Positions 1-12,007 of a stretch of DNA of 64,000 nucleotides are shown here, piece after piece (positions within the stretch are counted from its first letter, which is position 1; the number at the start of each line of letters is the position of its first letter). Position numbers and translations under genes: made by a program. Under the pieces are notes generated by a model. It worked only from the letters and a program-made list of their open reading frames with translations. It was not told where the DNA came from and made no database searches. This DNA comes from Luzula sylvatica (lineage: Eukaryota; Streptophyta; Magnoliopsida; Poales; Juncaceae): NCBI GenBank assembly GCA_946800325.1, contig OX326957.1, positions 63,369,570-63,433,569 on the forward strand, given 5' to 3'.

Positions 1-2270
1 TTCAAGAGTGAAAGATACACGTGTAAATCGTGAAAGAAGTATAAATCATGGTGGATTTTGGTCCGAGGCCAAAATACAATAAAATTAAAAATTAATAAAG
101 ATTTTTTTTTTTGAAAAGGCTAGAATATAACACATTCAAAGAATAATATAAATTTTTAAAGACAATATACATAAATTTCAATTACAACATATTCGATAAT
201 ATAATAAAATTTCAAATTCAACGTACTGGATAAAATACAATTTTAAGTATTTACTGATCCAAGATATTTGCGAACGGGACCTAACAGGAAATAAAGGATA
301 TATTACTTTTATAAATAGTTTTTTCTCACCCATATTTCACTCACTTCCCTTATTTACCAAACTTTAGTGCAATCCTATCAATTCTTGAGCTTAATATTCT
401 GTATTTGTTCGACCCATTTTTAATTTTCATAAACTCAGGTGGCCGATGCCGTCGATCGTTATGATGGGTCGAGAGATTAGCAAATAATTGAAAAATTGTT
501 GATATCGAAAGAAACGTGTAAACCGTTTTATTTGGAAAAGTGAGTAAACATGTTCAAAAGGCTCAAGTTAGCCGCAAGTCATCTTCGAAAACGAATGTAC
601 TCGTGAATTTAGAATCGGTAGCTATGAAGTAAAAATAGTTAAATCTACAAAACAAAACAAAATTGTAAAATAATAAGACATGCTCAAAATCCTATTCTTA
701 TTTTTATATTAATATAATTACATAATTCCTATTAAAATACTATAACTCTAACCCCTACTTGAATTTGTCTTAGGACCTTGTTATTATATATGTCAAAGAG
801 GGGGACTAAGAATCCATTGTCGAGAACAAAATTCGTCTGAAAGCAGCCGGAATAGCAGCCGGAATAGAATGACGAATTGAATAGATGTAAGGAAACTTAG
901 TACGCTAGACAAGTCGGGATGCTGAAATGCTAAATTTCATCCCTGAATTCCGCTTCTTCGAGAGCAGTGTATCATCTCCCCTAAATAACAAATAATAGCC
1001 CACAAAATATAAGATTACAAAGCATATTTCTAACAAATGATCCATTAAAACCATAAGATTGTCTTTCGTGATTTTGTAGATTCCTTGTTTGCATTTTCAT
1101 GAAAATTGTTTCCTTGATTCTGCACACCCTGACAATCCAATTCTGAAACCCTAGATATAAATTCAAATGTCCTCCTTATCTTAAACTTTTCCTCTCTCCT
1201 TTCCTCTTCCTCGAGCATTTCACCTCAACCGCGTTGCATCTCATTGAAATTTTAGATCCCCTCTGACCAGTTTCCTTCTTTATCCTATCAAACTTCATCT
1301 TCCCTCCTTCATTCTTCATTATCATTTTCTTCTTTGATTTATCAATAGCATCTTCTCGAACTGGATTTATAAACTCACGATCATTACTCTTTCACATATC
1401 CATGCATGCAAGTCGGCATATCTCCATCCTCTTCACAAATAAGTTCCCTTCTTCGATTTTTTTGTCCTTTTGCTATAAAATCGTCTTCCTCCTTCACTTT
1501 TTTCATGAATTTGCATTTACTCGTTTTTTACAATGGATGTTATACCACCGAGACTTCCTCATTTACTCGTTTATTTTTTCAAAACAACAATCCACCCGAC
1601 TATGTTATAAATCTTGAATATTAGCGATCTTGATTGTTTCGGTAAAATCTTTCTATTGTGTTAATATATTTTTGTTGTTATTTGAATTGCTTAGTTAATT
1701 AACACAATAAACTATCAAATTCAATTTGTAATTGAGATAAATTATAAATTAAGCCATTAAAATTGCATATTCATACCCTCTAGGTGATTTAGAAACATCA
1801 AGATCAATTTGCACAAACACTTCTTCAAGATCAATTCCTGCAAATTCTCCAATATTTGTCTCTTCCTTTACTCTCCATGAGTTTATCCCGATTACCATAA
1901 TTAAATTAGTAATCTGGGAACGATTAGAGACATATTTACAAGGATTTAAATGGATAATAACAAGCGAAAAAACACATAGTCTAAACTTGATCCGCACGCA
2001 ACTCTTCTTTCGAATGGATTGTCCCATAGAGCCTTTTTTTTGCGTATTTCACTTGTACTTCCATATACACATATCTAATGTATGTATATTTCCCGTTTAA
2101 TTATGTGCATCATACATATGTATGTATATCTAATGTACACACGCAATCTAAATTTGATTAATTTTAATTAGTTTATCTAAACTAAAATGTTTCGACTACA
2201 ACATTATTACTTTCGATCATAATATATGATTTCATATTATATTATGGGAGATTTACATATTTACTCTTTT
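1..2270. other. AT-rich intergenic DNA, no gene recognised
   Basis: No reading frame here resembles a known protein and none has convincing splice or promoter context. The stretch around 1180-1620 is pyrimidine-rich and holds only short overlapping frames. I see no LTR, TIR or RNA gene. Confidence 0.6.
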
Positions 2271-5200
2271 TATGAATCGAAAATACAACTTTCTTAGTGT
2301 TTTTAAAATTTGGTGAGAAATTATGTAGTAAAAAATACGATACAAATGATCTAAAAACACGTTATTTGGACTCCACAAAGCGTAAAAAGATTGCTATGAA
2401 TCGAAAAGAAAACTTTCTTAGTGTTTGTACAATTTGGTGAAAAGATACATAGTAAAAGATTCGATCCAAACCATCTCAAAAACACGTTATTTGGACTCCT
2501 CAAAGCGTAAAAGGATTTCTATGAATCGAAAAGAAAAGTTTCTTAGTGTTTGTGCAATTTGGTGAAAAGTTACGTAGTAAAAGATTCGATCCAAACCATC
2601 TCAAAAACACGTTATTTGGACTCCTCAGAGCTTTAATAGATTGTTATGAATCGAAAAACAAACTTTCTTAGTGTTTGTAAAATTTGGTGAAAAGTCATGT
2701 AGTAAAAGATACGATACAAATGATCTAAAAACTAGTTATTTGAACTCCTCAAAGCGTAAAAATATTGCTATGAATCGAAAATAAAACTTTCTTAGTATTT
2801 GTACAATTTGGTGAAAAGTTACGTAGTAAAAGATTCGATCCCAACCATCTCTAAAACACGTTATTTGGACTCTTCAGAGCGTTCAAAGATTGTTATGAAT
2901 CGAAAAACAAACTTTCTTAGTGTTTGTAAATTTTGGTGAAAACTTATGTACTAATAGATACGGTACATATGATCTAAAAACATGTTATATCGACTCCTCA
3001 AAGTGTAAAAAGATTGTTATGAATCGAAAAGAAAACTTTCTTAGTGTTTGTACAATTTAGTGAAAAGTTACGTAGTAAAAGATTCGATCCCAACCATCTC
3101 AAAAACACATTATTTGGACTCCCCAGAGAATTAAAAGATTCTTTCGAATCGAAAAACAAACTTTCTTAGTGTTTGTAAAATTTGGTGAAAAGTTATGTCA
3201 AAAAAGATACGATACAAATGATCTAAAACACGTTATTTGAACTCCTCAAAGAGTAAAGAGATTGCTATCAATCGAAAATAAAATTTTCTTAGTGTTTGTA
3301 CAATTCGGTGAAAAGTTATGTAGTCAATGATACGATACAAATGATCTAAAAACACGTTACTTGAACTCCTCAAAGCGTAAAGAGATTACCATGAATCGAA
3401 AAACAAATTTTCTTAGTGTTTGTAAAATTTGGTGAAAAGTTATGTAGTAAAAGGTACGATACAAATGATCTAAAAACACGTTATTTGGACTCCTCAAAAC
3501 GTAAAAAGATTGCTATGAATCGAAATGAAAACTTTCTTAATGTTTTTACAATTTGGTGAAAAGTTACGTAATAAAAGATTTGATCTAAACCATCTCAAAA
3601 ACACGTTATTTGGACTCCTCAGAGCGTTAATAGATTGTTATGAATCGAAAAACAAATTTTCTTAGTGTTTGTAAAATTTGGTGAAAAGTTATGTAGTAAA
3701 AGATACGATACGAATGATCTAAAAACACGTTATTTGAACTCCTCAAAGCGTAAAGAGATTGCTCTCAAGCGAAAATAAAACTTTCTTAGTGTCTGTACAA
3801 TTTGGTGAAAAGTTACGTAGTTAAAGATTCGATCTGAACAATCTCAAAAATACGTTATTTGGACTCCTGGGAGCGTTAATAGATTGTTATCAATCGAAAA
3901 TCTAACTTTCTAGTGTTTGTAAAATTTGGTGAAAAGTTATGTCGTAAAAGGTATGATGCAAATGATCTAAAAACACGTTATTTGGACTCCTCAAAACGTA
4001 AAAAGATTGCTATGAATCGAAAAGAAAACTTTCTTAATGTTTGTACAATTTGGTAGAAAATTACGAAGTAAAAGATTAGATCCAAACCATCTCAAAAACA
4101 TGTTATTTGGACTCCTCAGAGCGTTAAAAGATGGTTATGAATCGAAAAACAAACTTTCTTAGTGTTTGTAAAAGTTGGTGAAAAGTTATGTAGTAAAAGA
4201 TACGATACAAATGATCTAAAAACACGTTATTTAAACTCCTCAAAGCGTAAAGAGATTGTTGTGAATCGAAAATAAAACTCTCTTCGTGTTTGTACAATTT
4301 GGTGAAAAGTTACCTAGTAAAAGATTAGATCCAAACCATCTCAAAAACACGTTATTTGGACTCCTCAAAGCGTAAAAAGATTTCTATGAATCGAAAAGAA
4401 AACTTTCTTAGTTTTTGTGCGATTTGGTGAAAAGTTACGTAGTAAAAGATTCGATCCAAACCATCTCAAAAACACGTTATTTGGACTCCTCGGAGCGTTA
4501 AAAGATTGTTATGAATCGAAAAACAAACTTTCTTAGTGTGTGTAAAATTTGGTGAAAAGTCATGTAGTAAAAGATACGATACAAATGATCTAAAAACTGG
4601 TTATTTGAACTCCTCAAAGCGTAAAGAGATTGCTATGAATCGAAAATAAAACTTTCTTAGTATTTGTACAATTTGGTGAAAAGTTATGTAGTAAAAGATT
4701 CGATCCAAACCATCTCAAAAACACGTTATTTGGACTCCTCAGAGCGTTAAAAGATTGTTATGAATCGAAAAACAAACTTTTTTAGTGTTTGTAAAATTTG
4801 GTGAAAAGTTATGTAGTCAATGATACGATACAAATGATCTTAAAATACGTTATTTGAACCCCTCAAAGCGCAAAGAGATTACTGTGAATCGAAAAGAAAA
4901 CTTTCTCAGTGTTTGTACAATTTGATGAAAAATTACGTAGTAAAAGATTAGATCCAAACCATCTCAAAAACATGTTATTTGGACTCCTCGGAGCGTTAAA
5001 AGATTGTTATGAATCGAAAAACAAAATTGCTTAGTGTTTGTAAAAGTTGGTGAAAAGTTATGTAGTAAAAGGTACGATACAAATGATTTAAAAACACGTT
5101 ATTTGAACTCCTCAAAGAGTAAAGAGATTGATATGAATCGAAAATAAAACTCTCTTGGTGTTTGTACAATTTGGTGAAAAGTTACGTAGTAAAAGATTCG

Positions 5201-7368
5201 TTCCAAACCATCTCAAAAACCCGTTATTTGGACTCCTCAGAGCGTTAATAGATTGTTATGAATCGAAAAACAAACTTTCTTAGTGTTTGTAAAATTATGT
5301 GAAAAGTTATGTAGTAAAAGATACGATACAAATGATCTAAAAACACGTTATTTGAACTCCTCGAAGCGTAAAGAGATTGTTATGAATCGAAAATAAAACT
5401 TTCTTGGTGTTTGTACAATTTGGTGAAAATTTACGTAGTAAAAGATTCGATCCAAACCATCTCAAAAGCACGTTATTTGGACTCCTCAGAGCGTTAAAAG
5501 ATTGTTATGAATCGAAAATCAAACTATCTCAGTGTTTGTAAATTTTGGTGAAAAGTTATGTAGTAAAATATATGATACAAATGATCTAAAAACACATTAT
5601 TTGGACTCCACAAAGCGTAAAAAGATTGCAATGAATCGAAAAGAAAACTTTCTTAGTGTTTGTACAATTTGGTGAAAAGTTACATAGTAAAAGATTCGAT
5701 CCAAACCATCTAAAAAATGCGTTATTTGGACTCCTCAAAGCGTAAAAAGATTTCTATGAATCGAAAAGAAAACTTTCTTAGTTTTTGTGCAATTTGGTGA
5801 AAAGTTACGTAGTAAAAGATTCGATCCAAACCATCTCAAAAACACGTTATTTGGACTCCTCAGAGCGTTAAAAGATTGTTATGAATCGTAAAACAAACCT
5901 TCTTAGTGTTTGTAAAATTGGGTGAAAAGTTATGTAGTAAAAGATACGATTCAAATGATCTAAAAACAGGTTATTTGAATTGCTCAAAGCGTAAAGATAT
6001 TGCTATGAATCGAAAATAAAACTTTCTTAGTGTTTGTACAATTTGGCGAAAAGTTACGTAGTAAAAGATTCGATCCAAACCATCTAAAAAATACGTTATT
6101 TGGACTCCTCAGAGCGTTAAAAGATTGTTATGAATCGAAAAACAAACTTTTTTAGTGTTCGTAAAATTTGGTGAAAAGTTACATAGTCAATGACACGGTA
6201 CAAATGATCTAAAAACACGTTATTCGAACTCCTCAAAGCGTAAAGTGATTAATATGAATCGAAAATAAAACTTTCTTAATGTTTGTACAATTTGGTGGAA
6301 AATTACATAGTAAAAGATTAGATCCAAACCATCTCAAAAACATGTTATTTGGACTCCTCGAAGCGTTAAAAGATGGTTATGAATCGAAAAACAAACTTCC
6401 TTAGTGTTTGTAAAAGTTGGTGAAAATTTATGTAGTAAAAGATACGATTTAAATGATCTAAAAACACGCTATTTGAACTCCTCAAAACGTAAAGAGATTG
6501 CTATGAATCGAAAATAAAACTCTCTTAGTGTTTGTACAATTCGGTGAAAACTTACGAAGTAAAAGATTCGATCCAAACCATCTCAAAAGCATGTTATTTG
6601 GACTCCTCAGAGCGTTAATATATTGTTATGAATCGAACAACAAACTTTCTTAGTGTTTATAAAATTTGGTGAAAAATTATGTAGTACAAGATATGATACA
6701 AATGATCTAAAAACACGTTATTTGGACTCCTCAAAACGTGAAAAGATTGCTATGAATCGAAAAGAAAACTTTCTTTGTGTTTGTAAAATTTGGTGAAAAG
6801 TTACGTAGTAAAAGATTCTATCCAAACCATCACAAAAACACGTCATTTGGACTCCTAAGAGCGTTAAAAGATTGTTATGAATCGAAAAACAAACTTTCTT
6901 AGTGTTTGTAAAATTTGGTGAGAAGTTATGTAGTAAAAGATACGATACAAATGATCTAAAAATATGTTATTTGGACTCCACAAAGCGTAAGACGATTGCT
7001 ATGAATCGAAAAGAAAACTTTTTTAGTGTTTGTACAATTTGGTGAAAAGATACAAAGTAAAAGATTCCATCCAAACCATCTCAAAAACACGTTATTTGGA
7101 CTCCTCAAAACGTAATAAGATTTCTATGAATCGAAAAGACAAGTTTCTTAATGTTTGTGCAATTTGGTGAAAAATTACGTAGTAAAAGATTCGGTCCAAA
7201 CCATCTCGAAAACACGTTATTTGGACTCCTCAGAGCGTTAATAGATTGTTATGAATCGAAAAACAAACTTTCTTAGTGTCTGTAAAATTTGGTGAAAAGA
7301 TACATAGTAAAAGATACGATACAAAGCATCTCAAAAACACGTTATTTGGACTCCTCAAAGCGCTTAAA
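2271..7368. repeat. Satellite array, ~125-bp monomer, about 41 copies
   Basis: A monomer starting at TATGAATCGAAAA recurs every 124-125 bases; for example it starts near 2396, 2521, 2646 and 2770. Every unit keeps the words CTTTCTTAGTGTTTGTA, GGTGAAAAGTTA and ACACGTTATTTG. Two main monomer types differ at linked positions. One has GATTCGATCCAAACCATCTC with TTTGGACTCC and CAGAGCGTTA. The other has GATACGATACAAATGATC with TTTGAACTCC and CAAAGCGTAAAGAG. They mostly alternate, giving a ~250-bp dimer. A third type, ending in AGATTTCTATG, appears near 2516, 4380, 5752 and 7120. The array is non-coding. Confidence 0.95.
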
Positions 7369-7672
7369 ATAACATCTTTACCCTTCTATAAATTAAAATA
7401 TCATATTTATCCTCTCACAAATCTAAAATTTCATATGTACGCAAAAATTAGAATCGTCCAATTTATGTGTTAAAATTGACGGTCAACATTCAAAACTTAC
7501 TCTTTTAAAAATCCAAAATATCATATTTACCCTTCTAAAAATAAAAATATCAATTTATCCACGCAATAATTAAAAATAGAATATATGGTTGAACCCACTG
7601 TTGGTAACAAGTCACGACAATTGAGAAAGTATATCACTCAAATCATAAAAAAAAACATTTGAATGTTAGTAT
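7369..7672. other. AT-rich junction between satellite and LTR
   Basis: Simple AT-rich DNA with several copies of a phrase like AAATATCATATTTACCCTTC near 7375-7560. No gene. The five bases just before the next feature (7668-7672, AGTAT) may be a target-site duplication. Confidence 0.5.
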
Positions 7673-8652
7673 TGAAGTAAATACAAATTTAAATCAAAGG
7701 TAAAAGTGTACACATAAGGACAAACGAACGTACGCACTCAACGAAACTAATATGCGCATAATAAGATTGTGCAAATATCAGTTCCAGGGACAGTTCTGTT
7801 ATAACGGAAGCTAATCTCCGTTACAACGGAAGTATACATATTTCGTTAATAAGGTTTGTTATTAATGAATTAAAGTTCGAGAGAAGGTTCCGTTATGAGG
7901 GAAGCTAGGCTCCATCATAACGGAAGTCCTCGAGCCAGTTTAGTTCAGTAATACTGAATGGTCCGTTATAACGCAGGATAAGCGGTGTTATAACGAAAGT
8001 GTCTCTGGAAGTGTTGAAGTATATTATTATATACACAGTTTCACATATATGATATGTACCCCTTTGTGTGTCATTATCCTATCTAGCATAAATAGGAGTT
8101 TTCTCTCTCCTCCAAAGATGGAATTCAGTCTAGTCACTCTAGCAATTGTTGAAAGAGTACAACCAAAGAGAGAAAGAAAAAAGAGGAGAAAAAACGTTTT
8201 CTCCATCAGAGAATCGTATAAACGAATCAAGCAAGTTCACACACGCCTCGTCTAGACAGTTGCGTGTGTGACCGAGAGACTACAACTCACGGTTGATAAG
8301 GATAGAGGAGTTCACATATGTGACTCTTCGTTTGTGATTAAACCGAAGAAGTAATCGACAAAGAAAGCTGTGGAAGCATGTGGGCGTGGGACACACGAAG
8401 ACAACCGAGATCGTGTCAAGACTGTGGGAGACATGTGGGCGTGGGTTGCACGACTAGTCACCAACGTGACATCAAGAAGAAAAACAAAGAAGAAAGCAAC
8501 GAACCCTTCAAACGTGATCAATTTCACGTGGTATGGTTTTATCCTTCTACCGTATCGTATCCTCGGAGAGACGGCGTGACCCTGAAATTAGGGAGTCCGG
8601 ACCGGACCCTCACTTCCGTTGTGCCGGGCTCGGGGTCGTCAGATTCCCAGTA
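7673..8652 (+). mobile_element. Solo LTR of the copia family, plus orientation
   Basis: The sequence starts TGAAGTAAATAC and continues with a diverged copy of the family's U3 (AAAAGTGTACAC, GCATAATAAGATTGTGCAA). It has a palindrome-rich U3 at 7785-8005, a TATA-like CATAAATAG near 8090, and a U5 matching the other family LTRs (ATCAAGCAAGTTC, GTGATCAATTTCACG, CGTATCCTCGG). The expected end (GATTCCC...) lies at 8643-8652. AGTAT flanks the start and also occurs at 8649-8653, which would fit a 5-bp target duplication if the last bases were lost. No primer site follows, so it is read as a solo or truncated LTR. Confidence 0.7.
7785..8005. repeat. Palindrome array in LTR U3 (CCGTTATAACGG type)
   Basis: Half-palindromes and near-complete palindromes built on CCGTTATAACGG and CCGTTACAACGG recur about six times (near 7800, 7818, 7890, 7915, 7962 and 7990), separated by 20-50 bases. 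Related arrays with different cores lie at 17340, 28060, 59755 and 62190. Confidence 0.75.
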
Positions 8653-8752
8653 TGTATTTTGTAAGAATTTTTTTGGAACGTTCCAACTTGTACAAACAAA
8701 ACTAAATAAAAGGAATATGTAACGCATGCTAAAATAATATAAAATTATTAGC
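8115..8752 (+). repeat. Left arm of a large inverted repeat
   Basis: This stretch is matched in reverse complement by 20441-21050. It covers the transcribed half of the family LTR plus about 90 bases of flank (to GGAATATGTAACGCATGC at 8712-8729). At its tip, GCATGCTAA at 8724-8732 faces TTAGCAT at 8748-8754, so the arms are closed by a short AT-rich loop that the LINE later split. Confidence 0.75.
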
Positions 8753-8754
8753 AT

Positions 8755-8782
8755 ACAACAACAACAACAACAACAACAACAC
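8755..8782 (-). repeat. (AAC)n, 3' tail of the LINE
   Basis: About nine AAC units on the plus strand, i.e. a GTT/TTG tail on the minus strand at the 3' end of the LINE. Plant L1-type elements often end in a short simple repeat primed at the insertion site. TAGCATAC to its left resembles TAGCATGT at the far end of the LINE (20440-20447), consistent with a short, imperfect target duplication. Confidence 0.7.
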
Positions 8783-8895
8783 TTTTATTTTAAACAAACC
8801 CGTAGGTATCATTGCATTAAAATAGTGACAAGTACATGGAGTAATACAATGGAATACTGAGAGAAAAAGGGTAAAACATAAACCAAAGCATTGAC

Positions 8896-9246
8896 TTAAA
8901 CGTAAACTAAACAAAACATAATATTAATGCCCGTTAGGAGAACTGTTTCCCACAAAGAAATTCTCGGATAAACGCCGTCCTCGAAATTTGATTGAAGCAA
9001 TCTTGCCATGTTCGCCAATCTGTCTGGTTCTTCATTCATGTCTCTTGGAATCCATTGTAATGTTGGATCCTTCAAACTTCTCTTCCATAGAACACAATCA
9101 TGAGCGTTCTGAATAGCCCTCCAAGAAGATGGTTGAATTGAGTTAGGATCAGAGTGAAGCCGCATCAGTTGAATTAGTTCCAGATTGTCCGAATGGAACG
9201 TACAAGATTTCAATGGGAATTTTTTGAGGCAATATTGGAGAGTCAT
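8896..9246 (-). pseudogene. LINE RNase H-like domain fragment
   Basis: A 116-residue frame matching the RNase H domain found at the C-terminus of many plant L1-type LINEs (RVT_3-like). Visible landmarks are SDNLELI (replacing the usual T/S-D-N/A acidic motif) and WIPRDMNEEPDRLAN (the conserved R-x-x-N-x-x-A/P-D-x-L-A segment). It lacks its upstream part in frame and is a relic rather than a gene. Confidence 0.8.
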
Positions 9247-9663
9247 GCTTAAAGCTTTGAATTCTCCTTGCAGTGGGTCAGTGTGTTCTCTGAATCCGTG
9301 AGTTTACACGTGCACGTTGAATTATTGCTTATTTTTATATAAGCATGCTATTCCGTTGTACCCCAACGTGTCCCCTGAGAAGTCCAAGAAGCATGAGATC
9401 TCATTTGTTACGGAAAGAGGGCACAAAGAGAGATTTTTCTCAGGATGCAGGTCACTATAGGATAGTTTACCCAATTGTTATGTTGCTCGAGCTCAGAGAA
9501 ATTATTTTTGAAATTTCTGGAACCACTCCCTGAAAGATGAGAGAATTTCTCGATAACCATCAATGCCATAAGATTGCACTGAATAGTGATATGTTCTCCA
9601 ATTCTATTTTATCCAGGCAATTGCATACAATTTCCTCTATTGGTTGGGAGTAATCCACTGAAT

Positions 9664-10998
9664 TTAAAACCTAGAAATTGACGGTACCCCAAAGAGCCAT
9701 TGCTTTAGGACATAGGAATAATAGGTGTTTTGTTGATTCGTTTTCCCAATTGCACAAGGGAAAAATTGGGTTAATTTGTTGGAATCGTCTGTTATATTTC
9801 TGTTTGGTAGGTAAGCCTCGATGGCACATTTTCCATAAAATAGTTTGATTTTCGGCAGAATCTGTTTATATTTTCGTAGAGCTTGCCATATTTTCCATTG
9901 TCGGAAGTTCCTTTGGGGACCATGGTTATTTTCTAATTCCCAAAGAAAGATGTAGATTTGTTTAATATTTATATTACCTTGTGTTGTTGTCATCCAGATT
10001 AATTGGTCTTCGCAGTTATTATAAAGGGAGGGGTTAAAAGGCACTTGTTGAATTTGTAGTAGTTCAGAGTGGCTGAATATACTGGCCATCATGTCTCATT
10101 TCCAATCGTTAGTTTGTTCATTAAAGAGATCATTAACCTTAATTCTCTTTGCGATTGATTGGTGGCCTGTTTGTCAATGTTTCCTGTGAACCATGGTTCT
10201 TGAAGCACCTTGCATTTTTTGTCATTACCGAGTATCCACTTATAGTCCGGTTTAACCAAATCCCTCAAATTGAGAAATGATCTCCACAATGGTGAGATCT
10301 CCTTGTCTCTTTTGGAACTCCAGAACTGAGATCGAGGCAGATATTTAGCCTCCATTTGATCGATCCAAGGAGCCTGATCTTGATTTAAAAACCTCCACAA
10401 TTGCCTAAGAATGAGAGGCTTATTAATTAATCTAAATTCTCGAAGCCCTAAGCCACCCATTATTTTAGCAGCCACCATCTTATCGTAAGAAACCCATGCT
10501 ACATACATGTTCGAATTATATGCATTACCCCAAAAGAATTTTCTAATTATAGCATTGATCCTTTTGATAATAGTAATCGGAATCTCTGTAATACGCATGT
10601 GAAATATCGGAATAGAACTTATTACTGCTTGAATGAGGACCAATCGTCCTGCTTGGGATAATAACCTATTTTTTCATCCCGCGAGTTTGAGTTGGATACT
10701 CTCTATTAAGCAATCATAATCAATTGACAGCTTTCGTCCTATTCGAACGTATGCGCCTAGATATTTCTCCGTTCTATTCGTTTGCGATGCTTGAAAGATT
10801 TGTGTAATGTTTCGAGAGAGATTATGTGTGACTGCTTTGTTGAACCATAATTTAATTTTTACCAAGTTGACTTGCAAACTCGATATTAATCCAAATCTGG
10901 TTAGTACGTATGCTCTGGATAGATAGAGCTTCATCAATAGTTGCCTCACCATTCACCATAAGATCGTCTGCAAACCAAACAAGGTTGAATTTTTTACT
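9664..10998 (-). pseudogene. LINE reverse transcriptase C-terminal part and zf-RVT region
   Basis: Read in the minus direction, the pieces are: FNLVWFADDLMVNG (the RT catalytic box, 10960-10998), a segment with YLGAYVRIGRK (10674-10952), then FFWGNAY and GGLGLREFRLINKPLI (10089-10643), typical of the post-RT domain of plant L1 LINEs, then a zf-RVT-like region with LPKIKLFYGKC (9664-10092). Frameshifts and stops separate the pieces. The 5' part of the same RT lies at 19275-20439. Confidence 0.88.
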
Positions 10999-11003
10999 CG
11001 ATC

Positions 11004-11189
11004 TGAAGGGAATCAATCCGACCCCGGGCCCGCGCAGCGGATATGAAGGCCCGGTCCGGTTCCCAAAACCCGAGATCACGCCTCGACTTCGAGAGTACGA
11101 TGCAAAGAAGGATAGATGATTACCAGCGTGAAATTGATCACGCACGAAGGGTTGATCGGTTGCATCCTTCTCTTCTCCGGTGTCACGTT
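11004..11189 (-). mobile_element. 3' LTR remnant (U5 end) of the copia element
   Basis: About 186 bases nearly identical to 18167-18352, starting TGAAGGGAATCAATCC. This is the minus-strand end of the LTR and abuts the target duplication. The rest of this LTR is missing or replaced: homology stops after GTGTCACGTT at 11189. Confidence 0.85.
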
Positions 11190-12007
11190 TAGAGGTGGCA
11201 AATCGGGTGGCTCGGGTCATAATCGGGTGGGTATTTTTGGGTTCGGGTCATTTTTATGTCCCGATTATTTTCGGGTGAACTTAACTCGGATCGCGTCGGA
11301 TTGTGTCCGGGTTCTATTTTGACCGGGTTGTTTCGGGTTAAATTAAGTGTTCGGGTCAGATTTTTCGGGTTCGGGTTATATCGAGTTTGAGTTGATTTCA
11401 TTTTCCAACAAAAATACACTTGAATTATTTTTTATAAAAAAAAAAATTAAAAGTTTTTCTTACAATAATAATCATTAATCAATACATCAAGTATGCAAGC
11501 TGGTAAAATATATGTGAAGAAATAACAAAAATCCCTATTCAATATAAAACATTAATTTGAGCCATAAATATAACTTCTAGTAACTTCTAGTTCTTAATTC
11601 ACGTAAATAATCCCATCATTATTTTAAAATTTCTGAAATTTTTTCTGAATAATATTAATATTCAAACAAACTCAAATAACATTAAACAAATACAATTAAA
11701 AATAAAAGGAAAAGAATAAACGGTTGAGATTAAAATCATTAAAATCCCAAGTATCTATCCAGATATGAGTTCTAACCCTCTCTCTCAAATGCATTGGCAT
11801 CAATCGATTCAATCCTCCCTCGAGTGTGACAAAAGAAATGGAAGAAATGAGTTTCTACTTGAGATTGACTTTTATTCCTTATCTCGATTTCCTTGCTTGA
11901 CCTAGACTCACTTATATACCTCAATGGCAACTCTTGATCAAGTAAATGATATTTGGGAAGGCAAGTTGCATGACAGGTAATTCGGTCATCTTTCGGGTTC
12001 GGGTCAT
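11190..12007. mobile_element. hAT-like non-autonomous insertion (one end recognised)
   Basis: Starts TAGAGGTGGCAAATCGGGTG, a typical hAT-type terminal sequence, followed by CGGGTTCGGGT-rich DNA to about 11400, then AT-rich filler, then CTTTCGGGTTCGGGTCAT in mirror sense at 11990-12007. The right terminus and its 8-bp target duplication are not clear, so the exact limits are uncertain. Confidence 0.5.

Larger units (their letters stand above)
8755..11003 (-). mobile_element. LINE, 3' portion (L1-type, degenerate)
   Basis: Minus-strand remains of a non-LTR retrotransposon: second half of the reverse transcriptase (FADDL catalytic motif near 10965-10998), the region downstream of it, a zf-RVT-like segment and an RNase H-like domain, ending in a GTT tail. 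The coding frame is broken several times. It continues at 19275-20439 on the other side of the inserted copia element; TSD CGATC at 10999-11003 and 19270-19274 marks the split. Confidence 0.9.

Noticed and set aside
1402..1624. Overlapping 71- and 72-codon frames
   Set aside because: Two frames over the same pyrimidine-rich DNA, no recognisable domain, no promoter context.
2271..7368. CRISPR-like appearance of evenly spaced repeats
   Set aside because: Adjacent 125-bp monomers with no unique spacers, in a plant genome; this is a satellite.
8370..8722. 114- and 69-codon frames
   Set aside because: They lie in the U5 of an LTR, and equivalent frames recur in each LTR copy (12269-12667, 29434-29808).
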